A stretch of 32,331 bases of DNA from Planctomycetota bacterium (GTDB taxonomy: Bacteria; Planctomycetota; UBA1135; UBA2386): the NCBI GenBank assembly GCA_016794485.1, contig JAEUHV010000284.1, positions 1-32,331 of the forward strand, written 5' to 3'. Below, in pieces: positions 18,846 through 28,560 of the stretch; position 1 is the first letter of the stretch; the number at the start of each line of letters is the position of its first letter. The notes beneath the pieces were generated by a model. The model was not told the DNA's origin. It made no database searches and saw only the letters and a program-made list of their open reading frames with translations. A program made the position numbers and the translations under genes.

Positions 18846-18902
18846 GGGAGAGGAGACACGCGGGTCACGGGGGGTGCCGGAGGTTGCCCCGAGCGAACGC
18901 CG

Positions 18903-18944
18903 CTGTTTCAACGGACCGGCAAAATCTCGCATCCGGTGAAACAG
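18903..18944. promoter_or_regulatory. Inverted TGAAAC motifs in divergent promoter region
   Basis: CTGTTTCAACGG (18903-18914) and CCGGTGAAACAG (18933-18944) form an 11-of-12 inverted repeat with an 18-base spacer. GGACCG (18913-18918) and CGGTCC (18947-18952) form a second pair. On each strand a TGAAAC box points towards one of the two divergent genes; rightward, TGAAAC (18937-18942) is followed 17 bases later by CTAACT. This could be a pair of sigma-factor promoters or an operator. Confidence 0.45.
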
Positions 18945-18981
18945 GTCGGTCCGCGCCGGCTAACTGCGGGCACGCCGCACC

Positions 18982-21876
18982 ATGCCCCCGCCATCGCTCG
19001 AAGACCTGTTCCGCACGTTCCTCGCCACGGGCGACGAAGCGGCCCTGGCGCAATGGCTGCGGCGCAGCGCGCCGTCGCTGCGGGCCGGCGCGCGCAGGCT
19101 CGGGGCCGACGCCGAAGACGCCGAAGACCTCGTGCAGGAGACGCTCGTCGCGGCGATCCACGGGGCGGCCCGCTGGGATCCGACCCGGCCGCTGTTGCCA
19201 TGGCTGAAGGGCATCCTGACCTTCAAGGCGGCGAAGCTCGCCCGCGACTCGGCCCGCCGCCCGAAGCCGCCCGTGGCCGACGGCGCGGGCGCGGTCGATG
19301 CCCTGGTCGGCGCGGCACCACCGGTGGTCGACGAGCTGGCCGGGCGCGAACTGCACGGCGACGTGCACTTCGCGATCGCGCAGTTGCCGGAACGCTACCG
19401 CGTCCCGCTGCAGCAGTTCTTGTTCGCGCAACGCACGCCCGTCGAGATCGCGCAGGGACTCGGCCTCGAGCGCACGACCGTTCGCGTGCACCTGCACCGG
19501 GGACTCGCCCGGCTCCGCGCCATGCTGCAGCGCTGGGCGGGGCTCGGTTTGCTGCTGGTCCTGGGCCGCACGGCCTCGGCGAGCCCATCGGCACGAACCG
19601 CGCGCGGGATCGCCTGGCTCGCCGCCGTCGCGGTCGTCGTGTGGTTCGCGTGGCCGGTACCGGAATCGCTGCGGAACGCGACCGCGGGCCCGAGCCTCGG
19701 CCCCGTCGCCGCCGTTCCCGGCGCGGTGCAGGAGCGATCGGCGGCAGGCAATCCCGCGACCGGTGCCGACCCGCAACGGCAGCCGGCGGCGCCGCCCGGC
19801 CTGCGCCTGCGCGTGCTCGCCGCCGACGGCACGCCGTTGCCACACACGGGTGCGAGCCTCACACCCGCGGCTGGGCGGGATCCGGTGCTGCACCGCCGTC
19901 GTGCAGTCAGCGACGCGAACGGCTTCCTGTACTGGCCGGAAGCGACGCTGGGCCGCTGGCTCGCGCAGCTCGACCGCGGCCCGAGCCGCACGTTCGATCT
20001 CGACGCCGACCCCGTACCGGCCGTGCACGAGATCGCCGTGCAGGGCGGCCAGACGGTGCACGGCCGCGTGCTGGCGCCCGACGGCACACCGGTGGTCGGG
20101 GCCCACGTCTGGCTCGGCGAAGGCGGCGAGGCGTGGCGCGGAACCGACGTCTGCACGACGGCGGCCGACGGCACGTTCCTGCTGCGCCACGTTCCTCGCG
20201 GGGCGCTGCTCGCCGCCCGGGACGCGCGGTTCGCCGGCAGCGAACCGGCCGCAGCCGCGCCAGACGGGACCTGCGTCCTGCGCCTCGGCGAGGCCGGCCC
20301 GAGGGCCACCGTGCGCGTCGAGGACGAAGCCGGCGCGCCCGTGCCCGATGCGCTCGTGTTCGTCGGCGATGCCGCCGATGCGGCGCCGGTCTGGCTCGCC
20401 GACGGGGCCGCGCCGCGGCGCCCACCGCCGTTCGAGGCGCGCACCGATGCGGCCGGCACCATGAATACGCTCGCGTTGCCCGCCTTGCCGCCGAGGCTCG
20501 CGGTGCGCGCGGTCGGCCGCGTCCCGTTCGTCGGCTGGCTGGCCCCAGGCCCCGACGGCACGCACACCGTCGTGCTGGCGCGCGGCGACACGATCGCCGG
20601 ACTCGTGCGCGACGAACACGGCGCACCACTGGCGGGTGTCGACGTCGTGCATCGCAGCCTCGCCGCCGGCAGCGATGTCGATCTGGTGAGCGATGCGCAC
20701 GGGCGCTTCGTGTTCGAGGGTGTGGGCCAGGCCGGCAACGAAGTGGCGGCGCGGGCCATCGGACGCATCCCCACCGCGTGCACGGTGCCGGCCGCGGCAC
20801 CCGGTACGACGTCGCTGTTCGAGCTGGTGTTGCCGGCGGCCCGCATGGTCCGCGCCCGGGTCCGCGACGCCGAGGGCCGCGCCGTCGCCGGCGAACTGCG
20901 CGCAACCTGGCCGGAGTCGCAGCTCGACCCCGCGCCACGCATCGCGCCCCTCGATGGCGACGGCAGCGCCGTCGTCGCGAACGGCCGCGACGGCACGCCG
21001 CGGCTGGCGTTCCGTCCCGCCGGCGAGCCGCTGTGGCGCGACGTCGATGCGTTCGCCGTCTGGCACGGCGACGACGTCGCGGTGGCACTGCCGACGAACT
21101 TCGCCGCCGACGGCTGGCTCGCGGGCAACCTGCGCACGAGCGACGGCCGCCCGCTGCGCGCCGCCCGGCTGTTCGTGCATCGCGACGGCGTGCAGTGGGC
21201 CGAACTCGGCCGGAGCGACGTCGCCGGCGCGTTCCGGCTCGGCCCGCTGCCCGCCGGACGCTACGTGCTGTTCGCCGAGACGACCGATCCTGGCCTGCCG
21301 ACGTTCGTCGCCGATCCCGTCGATCTCGCCGCCGCCACCACCGCCGTGGTGGACGCCACCACCGCACCGTGCGGCCGCGTCGACCTCACGTTCGTCTGGC
21401 CGGACACGGCAAATGCCGGCGATCTCGTCGTCACGCTGGTCGACGCCGTGCGGCGCCGGCGTTGTGCCGTTCGCACGGGACCGCACCTCGACCAGGTGCT
21501 CCTGCCCGGCGACTACGAGGCCTACGTGATGGGCAGCCGCATCGCCTGGCAGGAAGCGATTCCCGTGCACGTGGACGCCGGCACCACGACCACGCTGCAG
21601 GTGCCGCTGCGGGCCGGCCTGCGGGTCACGTTCGCGCCGATCGGCTTGCCTCCGTCCGACGCCGGCGCGCGCACGTTCGTGCTGTGCGACCACACCGGAG
21701 CCGCGGTCGGAACGTGGTCTCTGCCGCCCGACCACTCGTTGCGCATGTGCGCCGTGCTCGCGCCCGGCCGCTACGAACTGCGCCAACGCGCGACGGACGG
21801 CGCCGGCTGGGCCGGCGGGTTCGAGGTTCGCGCCGGTGGCCCCGACGGCTTCGTGATTGCCATGCAGCCACGCTGA
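18982..21876 (+). CDS. ECF sigma factor fused to membrane segment and extracytoplasmic regulatory-like domains
   Basis: 964 aa. Residues about 12-75 are sigma region 2 (DAEDAEDLVQETLVAAIHGA at 43-62); about 130-182 are region 4 with its helix-turn-helix (LPERYRVPLQQFLF, then PVEIAQGLGLERTTVRVHLH). A short hydrophobic stretch at about 185-196 precedes a clear membrane segment at about 207-228 (GIAWLAAVAVVVWFAW). Some 730 residues follow as repeated beta-sandwich units resembling carboxypeptidase regulatory-like domains, near residues 273, 357, 437, 535, 630 and 708 (for example VHGRVLAPDGTPVVGAHVWL, IAGLVRDEHGAPLAGVDVVH, SDVAGAFRLGPLPAGRYVLF). The prediction is a sigma factor tethered to the inner face of the membrane with an outside sensor. 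No anti-sigma gene is nearby. Open throughout, no frameshift. Confidence 0.9.
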   Translation: MPPPSLEDLFRTFLATGDEAALAQWLRRSAPSLRAGARRLGADAEDAEDLVQETLVAAIHGAARWDPTRPLLPWLKGILTFKAAKLARDSARRPKPPVADGAGAVDALVGAAPPVVDELAGRELHGDVHFAIAQLPERYRVPLQQFLFAQRTPVEIAQGLGLERTTVRVHLHRGLARLRAMLQRWAGLGLLLVLGRTASASPSARTARGIAWLAAVAVVVWFAWPVPESLRNATAGPSLGPVAAVPGAVQERSAAGNPATGADPQRQPAAPPGLRLRVLAADGTPLPHTGASLTPAAGRDPVLHRRRAVSDANGFLYWPEATLGRWLAQLDRGPSRTFDLDADPVPAVHEIAVQGGQTVHGRVLAPDGTPVVGAHVWLGEGGEAWRGTDVCTTAADGTFLLRHVPRGALLAARDARFAGSEPAAAAPDGTCVLRLGEAGPRATVRVEDEAGAPVPDALVFVGDAADAAPVWLADGAAPRRPPPFEARTDAAGTMNTLALPALPPRLAVRAVGRVPFVGWLAPGPDGTHTVVLARGDTIAGLVRDEHGAPLAGVDVVHRSLAAGSDVDLVSDAHGRFVFEGVGQAGNEVAARAIGRIPTACTVPAAAPGTTSLFELVLPAARMVRARVRDAEGRAVAGELRATWPESQLDPAPRIAPLDGDGSAVVANGRDGTPRLAFRPAGEPLWRDVDAFAVWHGDDVAVALPTNFAADGWLAGNLRTSDGRPLRAARLFVHRDGVQWAELGRSDVAGAFRLGPLPAGRYVLFAETTDPGLPTFVADPVDLAAATTAVVDATTAPCGRVDLTFVWPDTANAGDLVVTLVDAVRRRRCAVRTGPHLDQVLLPGDYEAYVMGSRIAWQEAIPVHVDAGTTTTLQVPLRAGLRVTFAPIGLPPSDAGARTFVLCDHTGAAVGTWSLPPDHSLRMCAVLAPGRYELRQRATDGAGWAGGFEVRAGGPDGFVIAMQPR

Positions 21877-22013
21877 TTGCCGGCCGGGATTCGCCAAGCC
21901 GACATGGCGCCGCTTGTTACGAACGAGCCACAGCCACAGCGGGTCGCGCCCATGGCACGGGCATTGGGCCTTGGTATGGTCGGCCGCCTCGTTTCATCCC
22001 TTTCGTCCCTCAT

Positions 22014-22018
22014 CGGAG
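22014..22018 (+). promoter_or_regulatory. Ribosome binding site of the 22029 gene
   Basis: GGAGG ten bases before ATG 22029. It is one of the few strong Shine-Dalgarno matches in the window and fixes this start. Confidence 0.75.
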
Positions 22019-22028
22019 GCTGATTGCC

Positions 22029-23741
22029 ATGACCCGATTCCCTCTGCTCGGTGCAGTTGTCCTTGCCGTGGCCGGTTCGGCCCTGGCCCAGACGTGCGCC
22101 ACGGCGCCGTCGGCTCGCACCTTCTCCAACCGCGACGAGTTCGTCGGCAGCTTCTACTACAACATCGGCTGCCACTTCGCCGACGTGGTCGTGCAACGCG
22201 ACATCACGATCAGCAGCATGGCGACGTGGACCTACGACCAGGGTGCAGGCGCCCCGACGCCGTTGCCCAACCAGGTCGGCAACACGTCGGTCGTGAACGT
22301 CTACACCTGCGCCACGACGCGCACGGGCAGCGAAGCGATCAGCCCGACGGCTCCCGGCACCCCGTGGACCCTGCTCGGCAGCGGCACGATGACGGTCGTC
22401 GCAACGCCGGGTGAATCGCCGATCGTGTTCAACCCGCCGCTGAGCCTCGCCGCCGGCACCTACGGGCTCGCGATCGAATACCTCGCGCCGACCAGCGGCA
22501 CGAACCCCGGCCCGCTGCACTGCCTCGGCAAGAGCCCGAACCCGGGCGCACCGGTTTCCGACCAGTTCCTGACCTGGTCGAACGACGGCATCCAAGGCGT
22601 CGCGTGGACCGGCGGAACGGTCGACAGCCCGAACCTGCGCGTGACCTACACCGCCGACGCGAACTCGGCGCACTGGGTGGACGTCGGAGCCGGCTGCTAC
22701 TACCAGCCGTACGCCTTCTACGAGAGCTTCCCCGCCAGCGCCACGGCTCCGGACGTCGCCAACACGGCCCAGAGCTGGATCTTCACCGGCACGAACTACA
22801 TCGTGATTTCGTCCGGCACGCCGTTCGTCCCGCCGACCTCGCCGTCGCTGACGCTGTCGCCGCCGAACGCCAGCTCGTCGGCCAACTGGGACGACGCGCT
22901 CTCGGCCCCGATCACGCTGCCGTTCCCGCTGACCTACCCGGGCGGCACCACCACTGACATCACGATCAGCAGCAACGGCGCGGTCTACCTCGCCGCCGTG
23001 ACCAGCAACACCTACGACGTCTGCGGCGCGTCCTACGGCAGCATCGCGCCGTTCCGTGACCAGGCGCCGCGCATCGCCGCCTACTTCCACGACCTCGACC
23101 TGAGCGCCGCGGGTTCGCTGCACTACGAAGTCGCCCCGAACAACGCCTGGGTCCGCATCACGTGGGCGGGCGTGCCCGAGTGGCCGGTGCCGACCGCGCT
23201 CAACACGATGCAGATGACGATCGACGCGGGCGGCAACATCGAGATGGTCTACGGCACGCTGGCGAACACCGGCGTCGGCAACGGCAACAACGCGCTGCTC
23301 GGCTTCACGCCCGGGCTCGGCTCCACGCTGCCGCCGCCGATCGACTTCTCCGCGGCCATTCCGTACACGAGCGGCAACGGCCAGACCCCGCCCGTGCTGA
23401 AGCTCGACGCGCGGCCGGTGATCGGCACGACGTTCAACCTGGTCACCACCAACATCGCGCCGGCCACGCCGTTCACGATCCTGACCCTCGGCGACACGCT
23501 GTTCCCGCTGCCGATCGACCTCACGTTCCTCGGCATGCCCGGCTGCAGCCTGCACCACAACGCGTTGCTGCTGCTGACTGCGGTCGGCCCGGGCCCGGAC
23601 ATCGTGACCCCGTTCCCGGTGCCCGCCAACAATGCGCTGCTCAACGTGCAGCTCACCGGCCAGAGCTTCCCGTTCCTGCTGGGCATCAACCCGTTCAACC
23701 TGCAGGCGTCGAACGGCGTCTGCATGCGCGTCGGCTTCTGA
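22029..23741 (+). CDS. Secreted multi-domain surface protein, paralogue of the 14169 gene
   Basis: 570 aa. The start MTRFPLLGAVVLAVAGSALA gives a textbook signal peptide. The first domain (to about residue 215) is beta-rich (SVVNVYTCATTRTGSEAI, PPLSLAAGTYGLAIEYLAP). The central domain begins GAGCYYQPYAFYESFPAS and contains ITISSNGAVYLAAV, AYFHDLDLSAAGSLHY and VRITWAGVPEW, a nidogen-like pattern shared with the 14169-16211 protein. The C-terminal module follows (PLPIDLTFLGMPGCSLHH, then INPFNLQASNGVCMRVGF). There are several Cys residues (such as IGCHF, GAGCYY and DVCGAS) that could form disulfides outside the cytoplasm. Function probably structural or adhesive; no catalytic motif. It lies 152 bases after the sigma fusion, with its own upstream region. 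Confidence 0.83.
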   Translation: MTRFPLLGAVVLAVAGSALAQTCATAPSARTFSNRDEFVGSFYYNIGCHFADVVVQRDITISSMATWTYDQGAGAPTPLPNQVGNTSVVNVYTCATTRTGSEAISPTAPGTPWTLLGSGTMTVVATPGESPIVFNPPLSLAAGTYGLAIEYLAPTSGTNPGPLHCLGKSPNPGAPVSDQFLTWSNDGIQGVAWTGGTVDSPNLRVTYTADANSAHWVDVGAGCYYQPYAFYESFPASATAPDVANTAQSWIFTGTNYIVISSGTPFVPPTSPSLTLSPPNASSSANWDDALSAPITLPFPLTYPGGTTTDITISSNGAVYLAAVTSNTYDVCGASYGSIAPFRDQAPRIAAYFHDLDLSAAGSLHYEVAPNNAWVRITWAGVPEWPVPTALNTMQMTIDAGGNIEMVYGTLANTGVGNGNNALLGFTPGLGSTLPPPIDFSAAIPYTSGNGQTPPVLKLDARPVIGTTFNLVTTNIAPATPFTILTLGDTLFPLPIDLTFLGMPGCSLHHNALLLLTAVGPGPDIVTPFPVPANNALLNVQLTGQSFPFLLGINPFNLQASNGVCMRVGF

Positions 23742-23749
23742 GCCGCCGC

Positions 23750-23778
23750 GGCCGCGTCGCCGAGCGGGCGACGCGGCC
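23750..23778. terminator. Strong bidirectional terminator hairpin
   Basis: GGCCGCGTCGCC (23750-23761) pairs perfectly with GGCGACGCGGCC (23767-23778), giving a 12-bp stem with loop GAGCG. It starts eight bases after the plus-strand stop and its last base belongs to the TAG stop of the minus-strand permease. It separates two convergent genes in a 36-base gap. Confidence 0.75.
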
Positions 23779-25025
23779 TACTCGAAGCGCAGCGCCTCGA
23801 CCGGGTCGAGGCTCGCCGCCTTCCACGCCGGCCACAGGCCGAAAAACAGGCCGACGCTGGCCGATCCCGCGAACGCGAACACGCGCGCCCACATCGGCGT
23901 CGTCGCGGCGAGGTCCGGCAACACGAGGCCGACCAGTGCCAGCAGCGCTTCGGCCGCCACGAGGCCGAGCACGCCACCGATGGCGCAGAGCACCATCGCC
24001 TCGACCAGGAACTGGCCGAGGATGTCGCGTCGCCGTGCGCCGACCGCCTTGCGCAGGCCGATCTCGCGCGTCCGCTCGCGCACCGACACCAGCATGATGT
24101 TCATGACGCCGACGCCACCGACCATGAAGCCGACCATCGACAAGAGGAACATCACCGCCATCGTCGCGAACACGATCTCGTCGAACGACTGGATCAGCGA
24201 GTCGGCGGTGCCGAGTTCGAAGTTGTTCTCGGCGTAGGAGGCCACGCGCCGCTGCTTGCGCAGCACCTGCGTGATCTGGTCGAGCGCCTGCGTCATCTCG
24301 CCGGAGCGGGCGCGTGCGGCGATGAAGTGGTCGTCTTCGCCCGGATAGAACCGCCGCATCGTCCAGTACGGCGCCAGGAACAGCGTGTCGTCCTCGTTCT
24401 GGCTGCCGAACGGCCCCTCGCGCCGCTTCTGCAGCGTGCCGACCACCGTGTACTCGCGGCCGTCGATGCGCACCTCCTTGCCGACGGCCCCACCGTTCGG
24501 GAACAGGGCCTTCGCCGAGGCGGCGCCGAGCACGACCACCGACATGCGGTGCGTGTTCTCCTGTTCGGTGAAGAACCGACCCTCCTCGACCACTCGGTTG
24601 GCGACGAGCACGTTGTCCGGGAACACGCCGCGCAGCCGCGGCGAGTCGATCTCCTCGCGTTGGTAGACGGCGCGCTTCAGGAACGTCGGCACCGAGATGC
24701 CCGGCGTCACGATCTCGACCGCCGGGCAGAACTCGCGGATCGCCAGCACGTCGTCGAGCTGCAGCGGCTTCCGGTTGCGCAGCTCGCGCGACCGCGGCCC
24801 GATCTGCACGAACGGCATCCGGTAGATGTAGATGTTGTTGGTGCCGAACTCCTCGACCTGGTCGACGACCGATTGCCGGAAGCCGTTCAACACCGACGCG
24901 ACGGCGACGACGATCAACGTGCCGATGAACACGCCGAGCACGGTCAGGAACGACCGGAACCGGTTGGCCTGCAGGGTGTCGACGGCCAGGCGCACGTTCT
25001 CGACGAGGGCGGTGAAGCGGCGCAT
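23778..25025 (-). CDS. MacB-type ABC permease (second permease of operon 2)
   Basis: 415 aa. TM1 is near residues 22-45 (RSFLTVLGVFIGTLIVVAVA), followed by a periplasmic domain of about 240 residues and three C-terminal TM segments. FtsX/MacB hallmarks are GGVGVMNIMLVSVRERTREI, GLRKAVGARRRDILGQFLVE and the end LWPAWKAASLDPVEALRFE. ATG 25025 is preceded by GGAG with a 5-base spacer; GTG 25031 overlaps the upstream stop and is an alternative. It is the last gene of a four-gene minus-strand operon. It differs clearly in its periplasmic domain from the permease encoded just upstream, so the two could form a heterodimer. Confidence 0.92.
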   Translation of the reverse strand: MRRFTALVENVRLAVDTLQANRFRSFLTVLGVFIGTLIVVAVASVLNGFRQSVVDQVEEFGTNNIYIYRMPFVQIGPRSRELRNRKPLQLDDVLAIREFCPAVEIVTPGISVPTFLKRAVYQREEIDSPRLRGVFPDNVLVANRVVEEGRFFTEQENTHRMSVVVLGAASAKALFPNGGAVGKEVRIDGREYTVVGTLQKRREGPFGSQNEDDTLFLAPYWTMRRFYPGEDDHFIAARARSGEMTQALDQITQVLRKQRRVASYAENNFELGTADSLIQSFDEIVFATMAVMFLLSMVGFMVGGVGVMNIMLVSVRERTREIGLRKAVGARRRDILGQFLVEAMVLCAIGGVLGLVAAEALLALVGLVLPDLAATTPMWARVFAFAGSASVGLFFGLWPAWKAASLDPVEALRFE

Positions 25026-25027
25026 GG

Positions 25028-26961
<1,934 letters not shown>

Positions 26962-26968
26962 GGCGGCC

Positions 26969-28435
26969 TCAGTTCCCGGCACCCTGCTTGGTCCGCTTCG
27001 GATCGAGTTCGACGCGGTCCCATTCCTTCAGCGTGCGCAGCACCTGGTACGGCCCGCTGATCACCTCGTCGCCGTCCTGCAGGCCCCGCTCGACCTCGAC
27101 GTCCATCTTCTCGCCGACCACGCCGAACTCGCAGACCTGGAAGAACGCACGGCCATCGCGACGGACGAACACGCCCTCCTTCTCCTTCCGCTTCGCCTTG
27201 TCGGCGGCGGTCAGCACGGGCTCCGGCTCGCCGGGCACGGGCTCCTTCGGCCGCACGTACTCGCCCTTCTCGTCGAGTTCGATCTCGCGCGCCACCTGCG
27301 CCGAGAACGGCACCACCAGCACGTCGGTGCGCACAGCCGTGGTGATCTTGGCGGTGGCGATGAAGCCGGTGCGCAGGTCCGGCGACGGCGCGTCCAGCCG
27401 CACCACGACCTTGAACTCCTTGCCTTCCTGGCTCGAGTTGTTGCCGCCGCCGCCGGACACGTCCTGGATCGGGCTCTGGCCGATCTCGGTGACGACGCCG
27501 GCGAACTTCACGTCGCGGATCGCGTCGACTTCGACCTCGGCCTTGGCCCCGAGCTTCACCTCGACGATGTCGGCCTCGGCGACGCGGATCTCCGCCTCGA
27601 TCACCGACATGTCGGCGATCGTCATCAGCGTCGCGATCGGGCTCGACTGGATGCCCGGCACGGCGCGCTCGCCCTTTTCGACGTTGAGCTTCGTGATCAG
27701 GCCCGACAGTGGCGCCTTCAGCACGGTCTTGCCGACCATGTCCGACGCCCGCGCCAGGCCCGCCTGCACCGACTCGAGCCGCCGGCACGCGGCGTCGCGC
27801 ACGGCCTTGGCCGCTTCGACCCGCGACGCGCCGGCGACCAGGTTGGCTTGCGCCTGCTCGATGCGGGCCAGGTTCCATTCGTGGCGCTGCTCGGCGAGGC
27901 GCGCCTCGGCGGCGGCGACCTCGAACTCCTCGGCGCCGATCAGCTTCTGGTCGAACAATTCCTTCTTGCGGGCGAACGAGGCCTTGGCGCGTTCGAGCGA
28001 CGTGCGCGCCTGCTCGGCTTCGAGTTTCACGTTCGCCAGCGCGGTCTTGTCGCTCGCCAGGTTGGCCTCCGCCGTGGCGACGCCGACGTCGCTCTGGCGC
28101 GCGTCGGCCTCGCTGGCCCCCACCTGCGCGCGGGCGCTGTCCTGCTCGGCCTTCAGCTGCAGGTCGTCGAGCGTGAGCAGCACCTGCCCCTTCTGCACCG
28201 TGTCGCCCTCGCGCACGTTCAACTGCGTGATCAAGCCGGCGACCTCGGCCTGGATGTCGACGAACTCCTTGGCGCGGATCTCGCCGGTGCCCTTCACGAC
28301 CGAACGCATCGTCGGCAGCTTCTCGGCCTTGTGGATGACGACGTGGGTCGGAGCCTTGGGCTGCAGTGCGGAATAGGCGACGAGGCCGACCAGGACGATG
28401 CCGAGGCCGAGCAGGACGAGGGTCGATGTCTTCAT
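26969..28435 (-). CDS. HlyD/MacA-type membrane-fusion protein (operon 2)
   Basis: 488 aa from ATG 28435. Residues 1-25 ([20 protein letters not shown]) form a membrane anchor. The lipoyl-like halves are [20 protein letters not shown] and [20 protein letters not shown], flanking a long coiled coil (about residues 100-225). The beta-barrel part is [20 protein letters not shown]. Near residues 400-430 there is a charged insertion rich in Lys, Glu and Pro ([20 protein letters not shown]) in the membrane-proximal part, plus a flexible [11 protein letters not shown] loop, both unusual. It should link the two permeases to an outer-membrane duct; none is encoded in this operon, so the TolC-like protein at 948 is a possible partner. 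First gene of the operon. Confidence 0.92.
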   Translation of the reverse strand: MKTSTLVLLGLGIVLVGLVAYSALQPKAPTHVVIHKAEKLPTMRSVVKGTGEIRAKEFVDIQAEVAGLITQLNVREGDTVQKGQVLLTLDDLQLKAEQDSARAQVGASEADARQSDVGVATAEANLASDKTALANVKLEAEQARTSLERAKASFARKKELFDQKLIGAEEFEVAAAEARLAEQRHEWNLARIEQAQANLVAGASRVEAAKAVRDAACRRLESVQAGLARASDMVGKTVLKAPLSGLITKLNVEKGERAVPGIQSSPIATLMTIADMSVIEAEIRVAEADIVEVKLGAKAEVEVDAIRDVKFAGVVTEIGQSPIQDVSGGGGNNSSQEGKEFKVVVRLDAPSPDLRTGFIATAKITTAVRTDVLVVPFSAQVAREIELDEKGEYVRPKEPVPGEPEPVLTAADKAKRKEKEGVFVRRDGRAFFQVCEFGVVGEKMDVEVERGLQDGDEVISGPYQVLRTLKEWDRVELDPKRTKQGAGN

Positions 28436-28483
28436 TCCGGGGGGAGGCGGACCGGGCGCGCGGGTCGCGCGGGAGGCGCATTG

Positions 28484-28500
28484 TGGCCGATCGCCGGCCA
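28484..28500. terminator. Small hairpin upstream of efflux operon 2
   Basis: TGGCCG and CGGCCA form a 6-bp stem with a 5-base loop, in the 125-base gap between the 28561-30096 gene and the operon on the same strand. No T-run follows, so it is a weak terminator candidate. The rest of this gap shows no clear promoter; CACAATG occurs twice on the minus strand. Confidence 0.3.
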
Positions 28501-28560
28501 GAACCGCCGCCGGCATTGTGAATTGCGGAGTCTACGGACGGCCGCGATGCCGTGCGAAGT

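Noticed and set aside
17802..22028. Long plus-strand extension upstream of the 22029 gene
   Set aside because: It runs antisense to the LamG-like gene and out of frame with the sigma fusion, giving Arg/Ala-rich low-complexity protein; the real start has a ribosome binding site and signal peptide at 22029.
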